Source: Candidatus Kuenenia stuttgartensis
GTDB lineage: Bacteria; Planctomycetota; Planctomycetia; Isosphaerales; Isosphaeraceae
Length of the DNA stretch: 6,168 bases
Direction: 5' to 3'
NCBI GenBank assembly: GCA_945872325.1
Contig: CAMBZY010000205.1
Coordinates: 1 to 6,168 of the forward strand
Below are positions 1 to 5,785 of this stretch, piece by piece. Numbering within the stretch: the stretch's first letter is position 1; each line of letters starts with the position of its first letter. The notes under the pieces were generated by a model. The model was given only the letters and a program-made list of their open reading frames with translations, did not search any database and was not told the origin of the DNA. The translations under genes were made by a program, and so were the position numbers.

Positions 1-302
1 AGATAATCCACCCTTAAGGCACGCCGATCAGCGGATGCGTCCATCAAGGTCGGGTCATGCTTGACTCGCGAATTGATCAGGTAGCGGGCCCCACTTTCCA
101 TGACGCACTGCATCCCGAATCGGTCGAGCAATTTCACGGTTTCTTGCAACTGGCGATTTAAATTCGTGGAGTCCTGATAAGGATCAAGCCACTGGATATC
201 AGGCGTAATCGCAACGGATTCATAGCCATTGTCAGCTAATAATGCAACTGCGTCGGCAAAACGATGATGGGCCAGGCCGTTGGTATTGTAGCCGATTTTC
301 AT
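1..302 (-). CDS. Sugar phosphate isomerase/epimerase-like TIM-barrel protein, N-terminal 100 residues (3' end outside window)
   Basis: The reading frame opens with ATG at 300-302 on the minus strand and stays open for 100 codons to the left edge. The start MKIGYNTNGLAHHR, followed by an amphipathic helix and then GYESVAIT (27-34), is the first beta-alpha unit of an AP endonuclease 2/xylose isomerase-like barrel. MESGARYL (68-75) supplies a Glu (E69) at the place where this superfamily usually has its first metal ligand. A weak purine-rich AAAGAAA lies just upstream. The gene starts 13 bp after the prenyltransferase stop, so the two are probably co-transcribed and perhaps translationally coupled. 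It differs clearly from the other barrel protein in the same operon (1260-2126), so it is a separate enzyme and not a recent duplicate. The substrate is unknown. The fold is a confident call from the visible part; the specific reaction is not. Confidence 0.8.
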   Translation of the reverse strand, partial: MKIGYNTNGLAHHRFADAVALLADNGYESVAITPDIQWLDPYQDSTNLNRQLQETVKLLDRFGMQCVMESGARYLINSRVKHDPTLMDASADRRALRVDY

Positions 303-315
303 GATTTTCTTTAAT

Positions 316-1227
316 TCAGGTTGTATAGAGCTTGCGGGCGGTCAGTCGGGCCAGGCTGAAGAGTATGACAATGGGGATGGTGGCCAATGGTCCAGCGGCG
401 GCCAAAACAATGGCAAAGTCAATCAGCGGCAGGTTGATAATGCCGGTTTTCACAACATTTTGAATTGTTTCAGGCCTGGGCTCTGCAAATGCCGTTTTCC
501 AAACTGTGGTCAATCGCTTCATCAGCACCATTAATATCAGCAGTCCGCCCAGCAGCGGCACATCATTTTGAATATCAAATCCATAAATCGTGCGGTTTGA
601 ATGTAAAAGCATCGCCGCGATGACCATGGCCATGCCAGCTATCAGCAGAATAAAGCCTTGTCGCAGGCCTTTGGTCTCGCCGGTTTTGGTTTCCTGGCGG
701 CTGATGTAAGTGATTCCAGAGATGTAAAACGTATAGCCTAACATTGCAAGAATGCCAGTCCATGTGAAGAAGCCAAGAGGGACCAAGGAAAGCCCCAAGC
801 CAAAATTATAACCACGGCACATGCCCATAAGCCAAGGCCCCAAAACTGTTTTTTTACCCCATTGGTTATATGAGTCCACAAAAGCCATGAGGGGCATTGC
901 AGTAATAAAAACCTCAGTAGATAAAAGTCCTGCGATAAGCACTCCTACAAATGTGAAAACAGAAACCATGAAGTATGCTAACCGGATGGGAACCGCCCCC
1001 GAAGGCAGGGGGCGTTCCGGGCGTTCAATTCGGTCTTCTTCCAGATCAAACAAGTCGTTCAACAAAATTCCTGCCGCATAAATCGACATGGAAATTGTTG
1101 CAACAGCAATCAGTTCAGGCCAACGATCAAACGTGACACCTACGAAGAAGGCACCTGCCAAGCTATTACAGCCTGCCGTAAATACGTTGGGCAGGCGAAT
1201 CAAGCGAAGAAAGGATTGCAGCTTCAT
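316..1227 (-). CDS. UbiA-superfamily membrane prenyltransferase, EboC-like
   Basis: This is an integral membrane protein of 303 residues, the usual size for UbiA enzymes, which transfer an isoprenoid diphosphate chain to an acceptor at the membrane. The N-terminal FLRLIRLPNVFTA (6-18) and the first Asp-rich motif NDLFDLEED (57-65), followed by ERPERPLPSG (68-77), are classic UbiA signatures that bind Mg-diphosphate. Hydrophobic segments occur at about 17-32, 40-58, 85-103, 105-117, 142-172, 190-208, 223-236 and 264-292. The expected second Asp-rich motif (DxxxD type) is not visible; the matching loop reads GITYISRQET (171-180). GPWLMGMCRGYNFGLG (130-145) resembles the conserved loop of the EboC branch as I remember it. 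An AAAGG ribosome-binding site lies 9 nt before the ATG. The gene sits between two TIM-barrel enzymes downstream of inositol-phosphate synthase, so a cyclitol-derived acceptor is plausible. Quinone or heme biosynthesis is less likely in this context. The acceptor is unknown. Confidence 0.88.
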   Translation of the reverse strand: MKLQSFLRLIRLPNVFTAGCNSLAGAFFVGVTFDRWPELIAVATISMSIYAAGILLNDLFDLEEDRIERPERPLPSGAVPIRLAYFMVSVFTFVGVLIAGLLSTEVFITAMPLMAFVDSYNQWGKKTVLGPWLMGMCRGYNFGLGLSLVPLGFFTWTGILAMLGYTFYISGITYISRQETKTGETKGLRQGFILLIAGMAMVIAAMLLHSNRTIYGFDIQNDVPLLGGLLILMVLMKRLTTVWKTAFAEPRPETIQNVVKTGIINLPLIDFAIVLAAAGPLATIPIVILFSLARLTARKLYTT

Positions 1228-1259
1228 CCGAATGAACCTTTATAGCTAGTGATTACAGA

Positions 1260-2126
1260 TCATTCAGCCATGACCTGAGCCAGGAGTGGCTTCAAGACTT
1301 CAATCGCTTCGCGAGCGGCACCGTCCGGATCGTCCACGTTCGGGTAAAGCTCGACGGTCAGCCAGTTGTCGTAGCCAATCGCCTTGATGGAGCGGAAGAC
1401 TTCGGCGAAGTCGATCGCACCCTGACCGGGGATCAGGTGGTGGTGGTGACGTGTGGCAGCGATGTCTTCCAGGTGGAAGTGCTTGATATGGGGGGCCAGC
1501 TTGCGAATGGAGGATGGAATATCTTCCGAGACGCAATAAGCGTGGCCGACGTCGAAGTTCAGGCCAATGGCTGGCGAATCGACTTTCTCCGCCACTTCCA
1601 GATATTGGTCCGTCGTCTCAAGCAACAGGCCAGGCTCAGGCTCGATCAAGAACAGGACACCTTCGCGATAAGCGTGCTCGGCGAGCGGCTTGAGAATTTC
1701 AACAAACAAGTCGATTGCCTTTTGACGGCTTTGACCTGGAACCAGCGGACCACCCGGCTCGGTGGTGATATGAGGAGCACCAAGCTCTTTACAAAGCGTG
1801 ATGGCGCGGCGGGTGTGGTCGATCCGAACGCGGCGGTAGTGTTCGTCAGGCTCGATGAACGAAGGGTACCAGTAAGGCTGTCGATAGTCGGCGATGGCGT
1901 TCATCATGAAGGCGTTGACATTTGAAAATGTCAGGCCGTTCTTTTTCATGGCTGCACGAATGGCCGATTTCGTCGCCAGGGGCAGGTGGGCAGGCCAAGC
2001 GTGAGGCACGTCGGCCATCAGTTCAAGGCCTTCATAGCCCAAAGCGGCGATGCGCGAGCAGGCTTCGTCGAAGGGGAACCGCAGGTAGGCATTGGTAGAG
2101 AAAGCGAACTTCATGGAACGGCTCAT
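1260..2126 (-). CDS. Sugar phosphate isomerase/epimerase family TIM-barrel protein
   Basis: This is a 288-residue soluble protein of the AP endonuclease 2/xylose isomerase-like barrel family, full length for the family (about 260-300). The divalent-metal ligands can be read along the barrel: E123 in TTEPGG, E162 in LIEPEPG, D192 and H195 in NFDVGHA, H218 in KHFHLEDI, a His among the run HHHH at 227-230 before LIPGQG, and E259 in TVELYP. The set is complete, so the enzyme should be active. It probably isomerises, epimerises or dehydrates a sugar or cyclitol, but sequence alone does not fix the substrate. Two starts are possible: ATG at 2126 (MSRSMKF) or ATG at 2114 (MKFAF), where the fold begins. 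Neither has a convincing Shine-Dalgarno sequence, and the longer form is listed. It follows the inositol-phosphate synthase by 60 bp and precedes the prenyltransferase by 32 bp, which suggests it acts on an inositol-derived intermediate. Confidence 0.88.
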   Translation of the reverse strand: MSRSMKFAFSTNAYLRFPFDEACSRIAALGYEGLELMADVPHAWPAHLPLATKSAIRAAMKKNGLTFSNVNAFMMNAIADYRQPYWYPSFIEPDEHYRRVRIDHTRRAITLCKELGAPHITTEPGGPLVPGQSRQKAIDLFVEILKPLAEHAYREGVLFLIEPEPGLLLETTDQYLEVAEKVDSPAIGLNFDVGHAYCVSEDIPSSIRKLAPHIKHFHLEDIAATRHHHHLIPGQGAIDFAEVFRSIKAIGYDNWLTVELYPNVDDPDGAAREAIEVLKPLLAQVMAE

Positions 2127-2186
2127 TTTTAAAGTAGTACAAGCGAGCCGGGTTCATGTGCCGACTCGCTCGGAATTGGAAGAAGA

Positions 2187-3389
2187 TCAGGCCTTCAAGC
2201 TCGCCACATAGGCTTCCAGCATCGACCATTGGCGGAAGAAGTGATTATCTTCCACACCTTCAGGACTCTTGAAGAAGCAGGCGAGGTGTTTCTGCAAACC
2301 CTTACCACCACGCTGCTTTTCGAGGTCAGTCAGGCGAACCATGTCGATGGCCAGAGGGGCGGCCAGGAGACTGTCACAACCCTGCCAGGTGAACTGGAGG
2401 GTCATCTGGGTACCCATAAAGCCTTGGAAGTGGATGTGATCCCAGGCCGTTTTCCAGTCGCCCATGTCGGGGATATACTCGATGGTCACCAGAGTATTTG
2501 GCTTATAGCCGAGAATCTGAGTGGTGACCCAGTCTTTGGTGTTGACCTTGGCGGCCTTGTTCACGGGATCGTCGAGCACCACGCCGTCGCGGTTGCCGAA
2601 GATGTTGTGGCCGACCCAGGATTGGACCTTCAGGTTGCGCTGGGCGAACATCGGGGCCAGCACGGTCTTCATCAAGGTCTCGCCGGTCTTGCCGTCTTTG
2701 CCAGCCAGAAGGCTGCCGGTTTTGTCGGCCAGTTCTTCCACGGCGGGCATGCTGGCGCCGAGGCTTGGGGTGAAGTTCACATAGGAGTGGCCAGCCCGCA
2801 CGGCGGCGATGGCATAGAGCGAGCTGGAGGGCAGCAGTTCAGGCCCGCCGGTGGGCAAAGCGGCTTCGAGAGCGGCCCAAGTCTGGTGAACATCGCTGAG
2901 CGGGAAGACCGGTTCTGTGCTGGAGACGCTGAGAACGATCAGGTGATCAATTTTCTCGGCAGCCACGAAGGCTTCCAGGTCTCTTGAGATCCGGTCGATG
3001 GCTTCCTGAGTATTTTGAGCGGGTTGTTCGTCGCCCCAGGTGCCCATTTTGCTGATGGTGGAACCGCTGCCGAGTTTCGTGCCGGGACGAACGCGAGCGG
3101 ATGCAGCTTCAAGGGTTTCGCGACAGGCTTCGATCCATTCTGGCTGAAAGACGCCGGAATTGGTTCGGAACTCGTTGGCGGATTCGATGAACGAAGTTTG
3201 ACGGATATCGTGGCCACCCACGATGAACTGATCAGGCTGGGGCAGGGGGAGGCCTTGAAACAGTGGCAACTGGGTGGTCAGGCCATGATCAGGCGTGATC
3301 TTTTTGGCCAGGCAGGCCAGCCCCAGAGTGATAGTGGTACCGACACCACCAAAGGCTCCTACGAGCCAGAGTCCCACGCGACGTGACAT
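2187..3389 (-). CDS. ino1: myo-inositol-1-phosphate synthase (inositol-3-phosphate synthase)
   Basis: The family enzyme is cytoplasmic and NAD-dependent and converts D-glucose 6-phosphate to 1D-myo-inositol 3-phosphate, the committed step to inositol. The protein has 400 residues, between actinobacterial (about 360) and eukaryotic (about 510) forms. The N-terminal Rossmann loop is VGAFGGVGTT (10-19). GGHDIRQTSF (58-67) starts the next nucleotide-binding region. The catalytic domain shows NFTPS (205-209), GKDGKTGETLMK (230-241, matching the family's GDDxKSGQTK), HNIFGNRDGVVL (261-272, matching NxxGNxDGxxL), EYIPDMGDWKTAWD (304-317, containing the region of a catalytic Lys) and APLAIDMVRL (344-353). 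All main motifs are present, so activity is expected. The ATG at 3387-3389 places the glycine-rich loop at the usual distance from the N terminus; the nearest purine-rich stretch (AGGATAAAG) is rather far upstream. The gene heads the leftward four-gene operon. Its product may feed the downstream barrel enzymes and prenyltransferase, phosphoinositide lipids, or an osmolyte. Confidence 0.93.
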   Translation of the reverse strand: MSRRVGLWLVGAFGGVGTTITLGLACLAKKITPDHGLTTQLPLFQGLPLPQPDQFIVGGHDIRQTSFIESANEFRTNSGVFQPEWIEACRETLEAASARVRPGTKLGSGSTISKMGTWGDEQPAQNTQEAIDRISRDLEAFVAAEKIDHLIVLSVSSTEPVFPLSDVHQTWAALEAALPTGGPELLPSSSLYAIAAVRAGHSYVNFTPSLGASMPAVEELADKTGSLLAGKDGKTGETLMKTVLAPMFAQRNLKVQSWVGHNIFGNRDGVVLDDPVNKAAKVNTKDWVTTQILGYKPNTLVTIEYIPDMGDWKTAWDHIHFQGFMGTQMTLQFTWQGCDSLLAAPLAIDMVRLTDLEKQRGGKGLQKHLACFFKSPEGVEDNHFFRQWSMLEAYVASLKA

Positions 3390-3522
3390 GGCAGTTTCAA
3401 TCTTTATCCTGAGAGAACGGTTGGGGAAGAACTGTGGACTTTCGGGCAGGATGAACCGGGGAGATTCATGCCACCGCAGTCAGGGCGAAGGCGGGTGATC
3501 CGGAACGGCCCTTGATTTGCTG

Positions 3523-3552
3523 ATTATGACGTGTAATGTGGTGTTTCTGCAA
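3523..3552 (-). promoter_or_regulatory. Candidate sigma-70-type promoter for the ino1 operon
   Basis: Read on the minus strand, TTGCAG (3547-3552) and CATAAT (3523-3528) are separated by 18 bp, a reasonable match to -35 and -10 boxes. They lie about 134 bp before the ino1 start, which would leave a 5' leader of roughly 125 nt. This is the best match seen in the spacer, but short matches arise often by chance. Confidence 0.3.
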
Positions 3553-3708
3553 CTGTTCATCGGTGAATGTCGAAAATCATCTCACTTTGGATTATTTCCT
3601 CAAGTTTGTCACAACTCCAATTAAGATTGGTATAGAGATTGAGCCGACTATTCAGAAATCCTCTTTAAAGTCCGCTTCGCTCCAAATTGTCGTTTACGTT
3701 CCATCAAG

Positions 3709-3723
3709 ATTCTTTTAAAGAAT
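3709..3723. promoter_or_regulatory. Perfect palindrome upstream of the PEP-CTERM gene, possible operator
   Basis: The arms ATTCTTT and AAAGAAT flank a single central T. The palindrome ends 14 bp before the chosen ATG at 3738, where a bound regulator or a small RNA hairpin could affect initiation. Being AT-only apart from one C/G pair per arm, it could be fortuitous. Confidence 0.2.
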
Positions 3724-3737
3724 ATAGCGGTGAAAAC

Positions 3738-4421
3738 ATGGTCGTTCGTACTCTCAGGAGACGATTCGGCGCAGGATGCGTTCCGTCATTATTTTTTGTT
3801 GGCTTGTGGCTCTGGCAGGCAGTGCCAGCGGCTCAGGCAGGGTTTGTCTGGACCACAGACTGGAAAGTCACCAACGAGACAACGTCTTCAAACAACCTCA
3901 GGGGAAACGGGATCGCGGACCCTCCTCCAACCGATTTCATCCAGCTTAAGGCCCAATCGTCGTATCTATCGCAAAGCCCGGATTACACCTACACCTCGGC
4001 GGAATATGCGGAACGGGAATTCCAGCTGTCCGGATTTTCCGAACCCGTGAAAGTCTCAATTCAAACCGTGATCGACGCCTGGGCGAGTTTGGACACTTTC
4101 GGTGTCAGGGCCACGATTCATGGAGAGAGCGGAATCGTTGACAACATGCAGGGTTACCAGAGATCGTTGATCATGCCCGGCACGAGTCATCTCACGTTAA
4201 ACCAGACTCGCGATATTTATCTGACCAACGGGACTTACACCTTTTTGTCGAGCCTCAGGCCCACGATCACGCCCAAGTCGGTTTTGATGGTCAGTGGAGC
4301 CGGTTATATCGAATCACAAATGCTTGTGAACATTACTGTTGTGCCAGAACCTTCAGCGATTATCGGGATTGGGATCGGGCTGACTCTGATCGGTCTCTAT
4401 CGAAGACGGTTTCGGAATTAG
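3738..4421 (+). CDS. PEP-CTERM sorting domain-containing secreted protein, function unknown
   Basis: The 227-residue product has a textbook exported N terminus: basic RTLRRRF (4-10), hydrophobic core VPSLFFVGLWLWQAV (15-29) and a likely signal peptidase site after AQA (34). The C terminus carries VPEPS (202-206), a hydrophobic helix IIGIGIGLTLIGL (208-220) and the basic tail YRRRFRN. This is the tripartite PEP-CTERM signal recognised by exosortase, which processes and sorts such proteins at the envelope. The mature middle part (35-201) has no recognised domain; it is rich in Ser, Thr and Asn, has alternating beta-like segments, and contains no Cys. The frame stays open upstream to a TTG at 3687, but the ATG at 3738 is preferred: GGTGA lies 4 nt before it and it puts the signal peptide exactly at the N terminus. 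No exosortase gene is in the window. The gene converges with the polysaccharide export gene, their stop codons overlapping by three bases. Confidence 0.85.
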   Translation: MVVRTLRRRFGAGCVPSLFFVGLWLWQAVPAAQAGFVWTTDWKVTNETTSSNNLRGNGIADPPPTDFIQLKAQSSYLSQSPDYTYTSAEYAEREFQLSGFSEPVKVSIQTVIDAWASLDTFGVRATIHGESGIVDNMQGYQRSLIMPGTSHLTLNQTRDIYLTNGTYTFLSSLRPTITPKSVLMVSGAGYIESQMLVNITVVPEPSAIIGIGIGLTLIGLYRRRFRN

Positions 4422-5173
4422 CGCGAACCGAACAGGGTTTCGACAAGTCCTGGATCGGGACCACCGGGGATCACCAGTCGATCGCCTGGAAAGAGCTGGT
4501 AATTTGAGGTGGTATCGCCACGATCCCGGATCGCAACCCAGTCCACAGCCATAATCTGGTCAGGCAATCCCTGAGGGTGGGGCCTGACGACATAAGCCTT
4601 TTCCAGCATTGCGTTTGACTTGACCTGTGCCTGCATCACAGCATCAAGAACCGTCTCCCGACCTGACACCGGGAATCGGGCTTGCTGCACACCCTTGCCT
4701 AAAACGTAGTAAAACTTGCTCTTACTCTCATCGAGCTTGATGTTGACCTCGATGGGCTCATCAAGCGTCATCTTTTGTTTTTTAGCGTACTCGCTCAGTC
4801 GTTGGGCGATCACGGATTCAGCCTGGTCGAGCTGCAATCCAGCCACGTAAATCCGTCCACCAAAGCCAAGGTCAATCAAGCCGTCGGCTTGCACTACGGC
4901 TGAGAGTGGAATGACTCCGATGGTATCAGGGCGGACCCGGATCTCAAGAGAATCAGGCGGCTCGATCACATAAGGAGCGTTCGCTGAAAGAGCCATTTCC
5001 TTATGCTGGTTAGGATCCACAGAACCTAACTGCTTGACCTTTCGTTCAGCAAGTCGACGCCTCAGGACGCAACCCGTCGAAGTCAGGGAAATCAAACCGA
5101 CAAGGAAATTACGCCTTGGCGATCTCCGATTTGTCGGTGGTTGTCCAATCGCCATCGCACCCATCCCTTCCAT
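4418..5173 (-). CDS. Polysaccharide biosynthesis/export protein (Wza/BexD-like) with SLBB domain, probable Tat lipoprotein
   Basis: The 251-residue product belongs to the outer-membrane polysaccharide export family, whose members form the periplasmic/outer-membrane channel for capsule or exopolysaccharide. The Poly_export domain starts at YVIEPPDSLEIRV (68-80; the usual YxIxPGDxLxIxV with Pro for Gly) and runs to about 147. An SLBB (soluble ligand-binding beta-grasp) domain follows from about 154 and ends with NYQLFPGDRLVIPG (224-237). The N terminus has SPRRNFLVG (18-26), close to a twin-arginine signal, and a short hydrophobic stretch ending in STGC (Cys35), an atypical lipobox. The frame is open to an ATG at 5212, but ATG 5173 has GGAGGA 6 nt upstream and is chosen. 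Only 14 residues follow the SLBB domain, so the C-terminal membrane helix of E. coli Wza is absent. No Wzc kinase, polymerase or glycosyltransferase gene is visible nearby. Confidence 0.85.
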   Translation of the reverse strand: MEGMGAMAIGQPPTNRRSPRRNFLVGLISLTSTGCVLRRRLAERKVKQLGSVDPNQHKEMALSANAPYVIEPPDSLEIRVRPDTIGVIPLSAVVQADGLIDLGFGGRIYVAGLQLDQAESVIAQRLSEYAKKQKMTLDEPIEVNIKLDESKSKFYYVLGKGVQQARFPVSGRETVLDAVMQAQVKSNAMLEKAYVVRPHPQGLPDQIMAVDWVAIRDRGDTTSNYQLFPGDRLVIPGGPDPGLVETLFGSR

Positions 5174-5179
5174 CGGGAT

Positions 5180-5185
5180 TCCTCC
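5180..5185 (-). promoter_or_regulatory. Ribosome-binding site fixing the start of the polysaccharide export gene
   Basis: On the minus strand GGAGGA lies 6 nt before the ATG at 5173. It is the best Shine-Dalgarno sequence seen in the window and argues against the in-frame ATG at 5212, which would place this motif inside the coding region. Two further in-frame ATGs (5164, 5155) have poorer spacing. Confidence 0.7.
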
Positions 5186-5497
5186 ATGCGTGGTGGCATC
5201 ATGCCAGGCCACGGCATCCAGTCATCTTAAAACTAACCCCTAATTGGCACGCGTGTCGCAAATAGCGCATTTTTCAAGATTACTTAATCTGCAAATTCGC
5301 CAGAATCTTAAAAACCATGGTGATGGTCCAACATGTTATTTAGGCCATGGCCCCTGACATGGAGAGCTTTGGTTTTGAGTTTCAGAATAACGCAAAGTAT
5401 TTTTAAGTAGTATTTTACACGCTTATTGACTGAAAGGACAAAACCCGCCCGGTCAGGGGACCGTGCCTAAGGAAATGTGTTTCTGAGTGTGATTAGG

Positions 5498-5702
5498 TTT
5501 TAAGGATCAGGCCGGAAATAACTTTTCGTTTTTACAATCAAGCAAGTTTCTCGTCTGAATCTAGCCGCAGGGCGCTAGCCCCCGGTTTCGGCGATTTACA
5601 AATCCAACCGGGGCTAGCACCAAGACTGGCTAGACAACAACCGAGGTGTGCTTGGCCACGGTTCGGTTAAAAACGTAAGTTATTTTCGGCCTGCTCCTAA
5701 AA
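5498..5702. repeat. Nested inverted-repeat element with about 35-bp imperfect terminal inverted repeats
   Basis: The left arm (5498-5534) and the reverse complement of the right arm (5668-5702) match over about 35 bases. They share TTTTA, GGA, CAGGCCG, AAATAACTT and CGTTTTTA blocks, with one single-base gap, two substitutions and one TT/A difference. Inside are further pairs: TCTAGCC (5560-5566) with GGCTAGA (5628-5634), then the core hairpin at 5574-5618. The whole could fold as one long interrupted stem of about 205 nt. No open reading frame of note and no target-site duplication are evident. It could be a MITE-like non-autonomous element, a dispersed intergenic repeat, or a structured RNA. 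Confidence 0.6.
5574..5618. repeat. GC-rich core hairpin within the inverted-repeat element
   Basis: The arm GCTAGCCCCCGGTT (5574-5587) pairs with AACCGGGGCTAGC (5606-5618) with a single bulged C. Inside, GATTT (5593-5597) pairs with AAATC (5600-5604). The GC-rich stem stands out in an AT-leaning spacer. It lacks a following T-run on either strand, so it is not a typical intrinsic terminator. Confidence 0.75.
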
Positions 5703-5706
5703 TACG

Positions 5707-5743
5707 AAAAAAAGCATGACGATAAATCGCCATGCTTTTGTTT
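5707..5743 (-). terminator. rpsI: Rho-independent terminator of the rpsI transcript
   Basis: On the minus strand AAAAGCATG (5739-5731), a G, CGAT, a tiny loop, ATCG, a T and CATGC form a 14-bp hairpin running into seven consecutive T. The one non-Watson-Crick position is C/A on the plus strand but becomes a G-U wobble in leftward RNA, which supports the leftward reading. It lies about 45 bp after the rpsI stop. The plus strand also has TTTTGTTT after the stem, so weak bidirectional activity is possible. Confidence 0.8.
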
Positions 5744-5785
5744 GATAGGGCTGTGTTTGGAAATTCCAAAAGGAAGAACCAAAAA

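Larger units (their letters stand above)
3390..3737. other. Divergent intergenic region between ino1 and the PEP-CTERM gene
   Basis: This 348-bp spacer separates two genes transcribed away from each other, so it should contain both promoters. It holds the candidate leftward promoter at 3523-3552 and a perfect 15-bp palindrome at 3709-3723 close to the rightward gene. Another CTTTAAAG palindrome lies at 3663-3670. The half nearer 3738 is markedly AT-rich, as expected for a promoter, but no clear -35/-10 pair stands out on the plus strand. Short open frames here (for example 3536-3718) show no family resemblance or ribosome-binding site and were not called. Confidence 0.6.
5174..5785. other. 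612-bp intergenic region between the polysaccharide export gene and rpsI
   Basis: No convincing protein gene is visible on either strand. The left part (5186-5497) is AT-leaning and must hold the leftward promoter of the export gene, but no good -35/-10 pair was found. It has small palindromes (ACCATGGT 5314-5321, GGCCATGGCC 5343-5352), a tandem-like AGTATTTT repeat (5396-5416) and a short hairpin CGGTC-AGGG-GACCG (5450-5463). The right part (5498-5743) contains the nested inverted-repeat element and the rpsI terminator, listed separately. Confidence 0.6.

Noticed and set aside
1437..1925. 162-codon open frame on the plus strand
   Set aside because: Antisense to the complete TIM-barrel gene at 1260-2126; no recognisable domain or ribosome-binding site.
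2229..2987. 252-codon open frame on the plus strand
   Set aside because: It lies entirely antisense to ino1, whose family motifs are clear. Its His/Val/Gly-rich composition is typical of a shadow frame and it has no family resemblance.
3687..3737. TTG start giving a 17-residue longer PEP-CTERM protein
   Set aside because: It would put a polar extension before the signal peptide and has no better ribosome-binding site than the ATG at 3738.
5174..5212. Upstream ATG at 5212 for the polysaccharide export protein
   Set aside because: The GGAGGA motif at 5180-5185 is positioned for the ATG at 5173; the extra 13 residues are not signal-like.
5314..5352. ACCATGGT and GGCCATGGCC palindromes
   Set aside because: Both are short self-complementary words with no spacing or context suggesting a regulator site.
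5396..5416. Two copies of AGTATTTT
   Set aside because: Only two short AT-rich copies; no array, so neither CRISPR nor iterons are supported.
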